Of a stretch of 7,517 nucleotides of DNA, positions 5,451-7,517 are shown piece after piece. The notes below the pieces were generated by a model. It had not been told where the DNA came from and did no database searches. It saw nothing but the letters and a program-made list of their open reading frames with translations. Origin of the DNA: Acetobacteraceae bacterium UBA6159 (lineage in GTDB: Bacteria > Pseudomonadota > Alphaproteobacteria > Acetobacterales > Acetobacteraceae); NCBI GenBank assembly GCA_002422345.1, contig DIUL01000155.1:313-7829 (forward strand), given 5' to 3'. Both the position numbers and the translations under genes were made by a program. How positions within the stretch are numbered: the stretch's first letter is position 1; the number at the start of each line of letters is the position of its first letter.

Positions 5451-6293
5451 ATGGGACCCAGGCTGGTGGACTACCTGCTGTACGAAAAGGAAGAGTCCGG
5501 TATTTGCTGGATCAAGTTCAACCGCCCCGAGCGGATGAACGCCCTGGTCGGAACGGCCGAGGAAAACGGCACCGTCGCCAAGGTCGGCGAATACATGCGG
5601 GCCGCCGATGACGATCCCGATGTGCGGCTGATTGTATTGACGGGTGTCGGCTGCGGATTCTGCTCGGGCGCCAATCTCGGTTCGCGCACCGAAGACGCCG
5701 GCCAGAACTTCCCCGGCAACCGCAGCCCGCACGAAGGCCCGGACGGCGCGCGCCAGCATTTCTATCACGGCTTCACGCAGCTGCACCGTGACATCTCCCT
5801 GATCCGCAAGCCCACGATCGCGATGATCAACGGCCCCGCGGTCGGATCCGGCATGGATATGGCGCTGCATTGCGATGTTCGCATCGCCTGCGAAAAGACC
5901 CGGTTCGTTGCCTATCACAACGCCGGCCAGATCATCGAGAATGGCGGGTCATACTACCTGCCGAAGATGATCGGCCTGGGGCGCGCGCTCGAATTCGCCT
6001 ATACCGGCAACCTCGATGCCGAGACCGCCTATCGCTGGGGCATGGTCAATCATCTGGTCCCGTCCGAGACCCTGGAACAGTTCACCCGCGACCTGTGCGG
6101 CCGGATGCTGGCCATCCCGCCGCTGGTCCAGTGGATCAGCAAGCGCGTGATGCGCGCCGCCCTGGACAGCACGCTGGAAACGACCATGGTGCTGACCTCC
6201 AACGCCGGCGGCATCCTGCATCAGTCCGAGGACGCAACGGAAGCGCGTCGGGCCTTCATCGAGAAGCGCAAGGGCCAGTTCAAGGGCCGGTAG
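5451..6293 (+). CDS. Crotonase-family acyl-CoA enzyme, atypical active site
   Basis: This 280-residue cytoplasmic enoyl-CoA hydratase/isomerase-superfamily protein has the expected features: the N-terminal strand WIKFNRPERMNAL (20-32), the oxyanion segment GFCSGANLG (69-77), a longer than usual polar loop (about 78-105), the second segment INGPAVGSGMDMALHCD (126-142), an ENGGSYYLP stretch (163-171) and C-terminal helices ending in a basic tail (EKRKGQFKGR). Aligned by eye to rat hydratase, Glu144 is Asp136 and the Glu164 position is His156, so classical hydration is unlikely. Hydrolase, dehalogenase or C-C bond chemistry known elsewhere in the superfamily are alternatives. ATG 5451 is fixed by AGGAGG. 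It is the first gene of the plus-strand arm, 52 nt before the amidohydrolase gene. It is clearly different from the minus-strand crotonase, so the two probably act on different intermediates rather than being a recent duplication. Confidence 0.92.
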   Translation: MGPRLVDYLLYEKEESGICWIKFNRPERMNALVGTAEENGTVAKVGEYMRAADDDPDVRLIVLTGVGCGFCSGANLGSRTEDAGQNFPGNRSPHEGPDGARQHFYHGFTQLHRDISLIRKPTIAMINGPAVGSGMDMALHCDVRIACEKTRFVAYHNAGQIIENGGSYYLPKMIGLGRALEFAYTGNLDAETAYRWGMVNHLVPSETLEQFTRDLCGRMLAIPPLVQWISKRVMRAALDSTLETTMVLTSNAGGILHQSEDATEARRAFIEKRKGQFKGR

Positions 6294-6298
6294 CACCG

Positions 6299-6326
6299 GA
6301 ATGGCGGGGCTCCGGCCCCGCCGTTC
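6299..6326 (+). other. Strong hairpin with UNCG-type tetraloop between crotonase and amidohydrolase genes
   Basis: GGCGGGGC (6303-6310) pairs perfectly with GCCCCGCC (6315-6322) around a TCCG loop. The stem can extend four more pairs (6299-6302 with 6323-6326, one a G-U). It starts 6 nt after the stop of the crotonase gene and ends 6 nt before the SD of the next gene. There is no U tract, so it looks like an mRNA-stability or partial-attenuation element rather than a terminator. Confidence 0.6.
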
Positions 6327-6332
6327 GAACCA

Positions 6333-6339
6333 AAGGGGG
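6333..6339 (+). promoter_or_regulatory. Shine-Dalgarno site that sets the small amidohydrolase start
   Basis: AAGGGGG lies 6 nt before ATG 6346. The in-frame ATG at 6340 directly abuts it, and the one at 6301 lies inside the intergenic hairpin, so 6346 is the best-supported start. Confidence 0.65.
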
Positions 6340-6345
6340 ATGGAA

Positions 6346-7410
6346 ATGGGTGACTACAAGGGCGAATACCTCGGCCTGATCCAACGCGCCGACGCCAATC
6401 TGAGGGCCTGGCTGGCCAAACGGCCGACCGAGGCCGCGCTGGAACCCGACCTGCCGATCATCGACCCGCATCACCACTTCTGGGACGCGGCGCATCGCGG
6501 CACGTATTTCCTGCCGGAACTGCTGCAGGACATCGGCGGCGGACACAACATCGTCTCCACCGTGTTCATCGAGTGCCAGGCGATGCACCGCAAAAGCGGC
6601 CCGCCCGAGATGGCGCCGGTCGGTGAGGTCGAGTTCGTCAACGGCATCGCCGCCATGAGCGCCTCCGGCACCTACGGCCCCTGCCGCGTCGCCGAGGGCA
6701 TCGTCGGCTGGGCCGACCTCATGCTCGGCGCCCGCGTGCGGGAGACGCTGGAAGCCCAGATCGCCGCCGGCGGCGGACGCTTCAAGGGCATCCGCTATGG
6801 CGTGTCATGGGATGACGACCCGAGCATCAGCAAATACGCCTCCCGCGTCGTGCCGCTGCATCGCGCCCGCGACCCGAAGCTGCGCGAAGGCTTCGCGGAA
6901 CTCGGCAAGCTGGGGCTGACGTTCGAATCCTGGCAGTATCATCCGCAACTGTCCGACGCGGTCGACCTGGCGCGCGCCTTCCCCGATACGACGATCATCC
7001 TCGATCACGTCGGCGGAGTCCTCGGTATCGGGTCCTACCGCGGCAAGCGCGCCGAAATCCTGGCGTCCTGGAAGAAGGACATCGCCGAACTGGCCAAGTG
7101 CCCGAACGTGAACGTCAAGCTGGGCGGCGTCGGCATGACGACCTTCGGTTTTGATTTCCACGAACGGGACATGCCGCCCTCGTCGAAGGAACTGGCCGAC
7201 GCCTGGCGCCAGTACATCGAACCCTGCATCGAGGCGTTCGGCCCCAACCGCTGCATGTTCGAGAGCAACTTCCCACCCGACAAACAGTCCGGCGGCTACA
7301 CCGAACTGTGGAACGCCTTCAAACACATCACCGCCGGCGCCTCTGCCGCGGAGAAGAAGGCGCTGTACAGCGGGACGGCGGCGCGGGTGTATAGCCTGAC
7401 GGTGCCGTAA
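6346..7410 (+). CDS. Amidohydrolase-2 family TIM-barrel hydrolase (COG3618-like lactonase/hydrolase)
   Basis: This 354-residue cytoplasmic hydrolase is of the amidohydrolase-2 type (PF04909), the group that includes L-fuconolactonase and 2-pyrone-4,6-dicarboxylate lactonase. Seen: a helical N-terminal extension (about 1-30), the barrel-opening motif IIDPHHHFWD (38-47) with the HxH pair His42/His44, GRFKGIRYG (144-152), an FESWQYHPQL segment (193-202) with His199, ILDHVGG (218-224) with His221, and RCMFESNFP (302-310) near the C terminus. Where many relatives have the catalytic/metal Asp in a GSDWP-type motif, this protein has Asn308. I recall FESNFP as a recurring variant, so it is probably a subfamily trait rather than damage. 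Start 6346 is set by AAGGGGG; the frame opens at 6301. It is second in the plus-strand arm and likely cotranscribed with the crotonase. A lactone or ring-cleavage product is a reasonable substrate guess, but unproven. Confidence 0.9.
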   Translation: MGDYKGEYLGLIQRADANLRAWLAKRPTEAALEPDLPIIDPHHHFWDAAHRGTYFLPELLQDIGGGHNIVSTVFIECQAMHRKSGPPEMAPVGEVEFVNGIAAMSASGTYGPCRVAEGIVGWADLMLGARVRETLEAQIAAGGGRFKGIRYGVSWDDDPSISKYASRVVPLHRARDPKLREGFAELGKLGLTFESWQYHPQLSDAVDLARAFPDTTIILDHVGGVLGIGSYRGKRAEILASWKKDIAELAKCPNVNVKLGGVGMTTFGFDFHERDMPPSSKELADAWRQYIEPCIEAFGPNRCMFESNFPPDKQSGGYTELWNAFKHITAGASAAEKKALYSGTAARVYSLTVP

Positions 7411-7483
7411 GGGTTGGGGCTTTGCCCCAAACCCCACTCGGGGGCGTTGCCCCCGAGACCCCCACCAAGGGCACAGCCCTTGG
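7411..7483 (+). repeat. Array of three GC-rich triloop hairpins after the plus-strand arm
   Basis: Three perfect stems follow one another directly after the TAA at 7410. TTGGGGC/GCCCCAA (7414-7420 with 7424-7430) has loop TTT. CTCGGGGGC/GCCCCCGAG (7437-7445 with 7449-7457) has loop GTT. CCAAGGGC/GCCCTTGG (7465-7472 with 7476-7483) has loop ACA. Stems are 7, 9 and 8 bp, each with a 3-nt loop. No T run follows within the window, so this is not a classical intrinsic terminator, though it could block 3' exonucleases or assist factor-dependent termination. From memory, similar intergenic tails occur in Acetobacteraceae-like genomes. In the remaining 7484-7517 I see only G-rich sequence and no gene. 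Confidence 0.8.
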
Positions 7484-7517
7484 AACCACTCCGTTGGGGG
7501 GAAGACGGGAGGGGCTG

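Noticed and set aside
7411..7517. CRISPR-like array in the repeated-looking tail
   Set aside because: The three units share hairpin shape, not sequence, and are too short and too closely spaced to be repeats and spacers.

Overview
The window is GC-rich bacterial chromosomal DNA with short gaps, strong Shine-Dalgarno sites and seven protein-coding genes. The best guess at the host is an alphaproteobacterium, perhaps a Rhodospirillales/Acetobacteraceae-type organism. This rests on a Bug-family (TctC) solute-binding protein, a membrane pyrophosphatase, an inverted pair of GTCATCCCCGGC-type repeats and a tail of GC-rich triloop hairpins. It is inference: there is no rRNA or other marker gene in the window.

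Layout. (1) Bases 1-542, minus strand: the N-terminal 180 residues of a proton-pumping membrane pyrophosphatase (hppA) running off the left edge. Its leader lies in 543-715. (2) Bases 716-750: a likely intrinsic terminator closing the minus-strand cluster to its right. (3) Bases 760-5350, minus strand, read right to left: a 3-hydroxyisobutyrate-dehydrogenase-like NAD-dependent reductase, a periplasmic Bug-type binding protein (1-nt TGATG overlap), a crotonase-fold protein (20-nt gap), then a 246-nt gap holding a large inverted repeat, then a D-aminoacylase-like amidohydrolase. (4) Bases 5351-5450: a divergent promoter region with a 21-bp dyad overlapping a candidate -35 box. (5) Bases 5451-7410, plus strand: a second crotonase-fold protein and an amidohydrolase-2 (TIM-barrel) hydrolase, separated by 52 nt that contain a strong hairpin. 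(6) Bases 7411-7483: three hairpins in tandem directly after the last stop codon.

Together genes 2-7 look like a divergently transcribed catabolic unit. The binding protein would capture a carboxylate in the periplasm, the two amidohydrolases would open amide or lactone bonds, the two crotonases would act on CoA thioesters, and the dehydrogenase would oxidise or reduce a hydroxy acid or semialdehyde. The substrate cannot be read from the sequence. No CoA ligase/transferase, TctA/TctB membrane partner or regulator is present, so the unit is either incomplete here or relies on genes elsewhere. Several enzymes lack textbook active-site residues (two metal-ligand histidines in the large amidohydrolase, catalytic acids in both crotonases, the terminal Asp in the small amidohydrolase), so their exact reactions should not be copied from the nearest named family members. 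I see no CRISPR array, tRNA, rRNA, transposase or phage gene.
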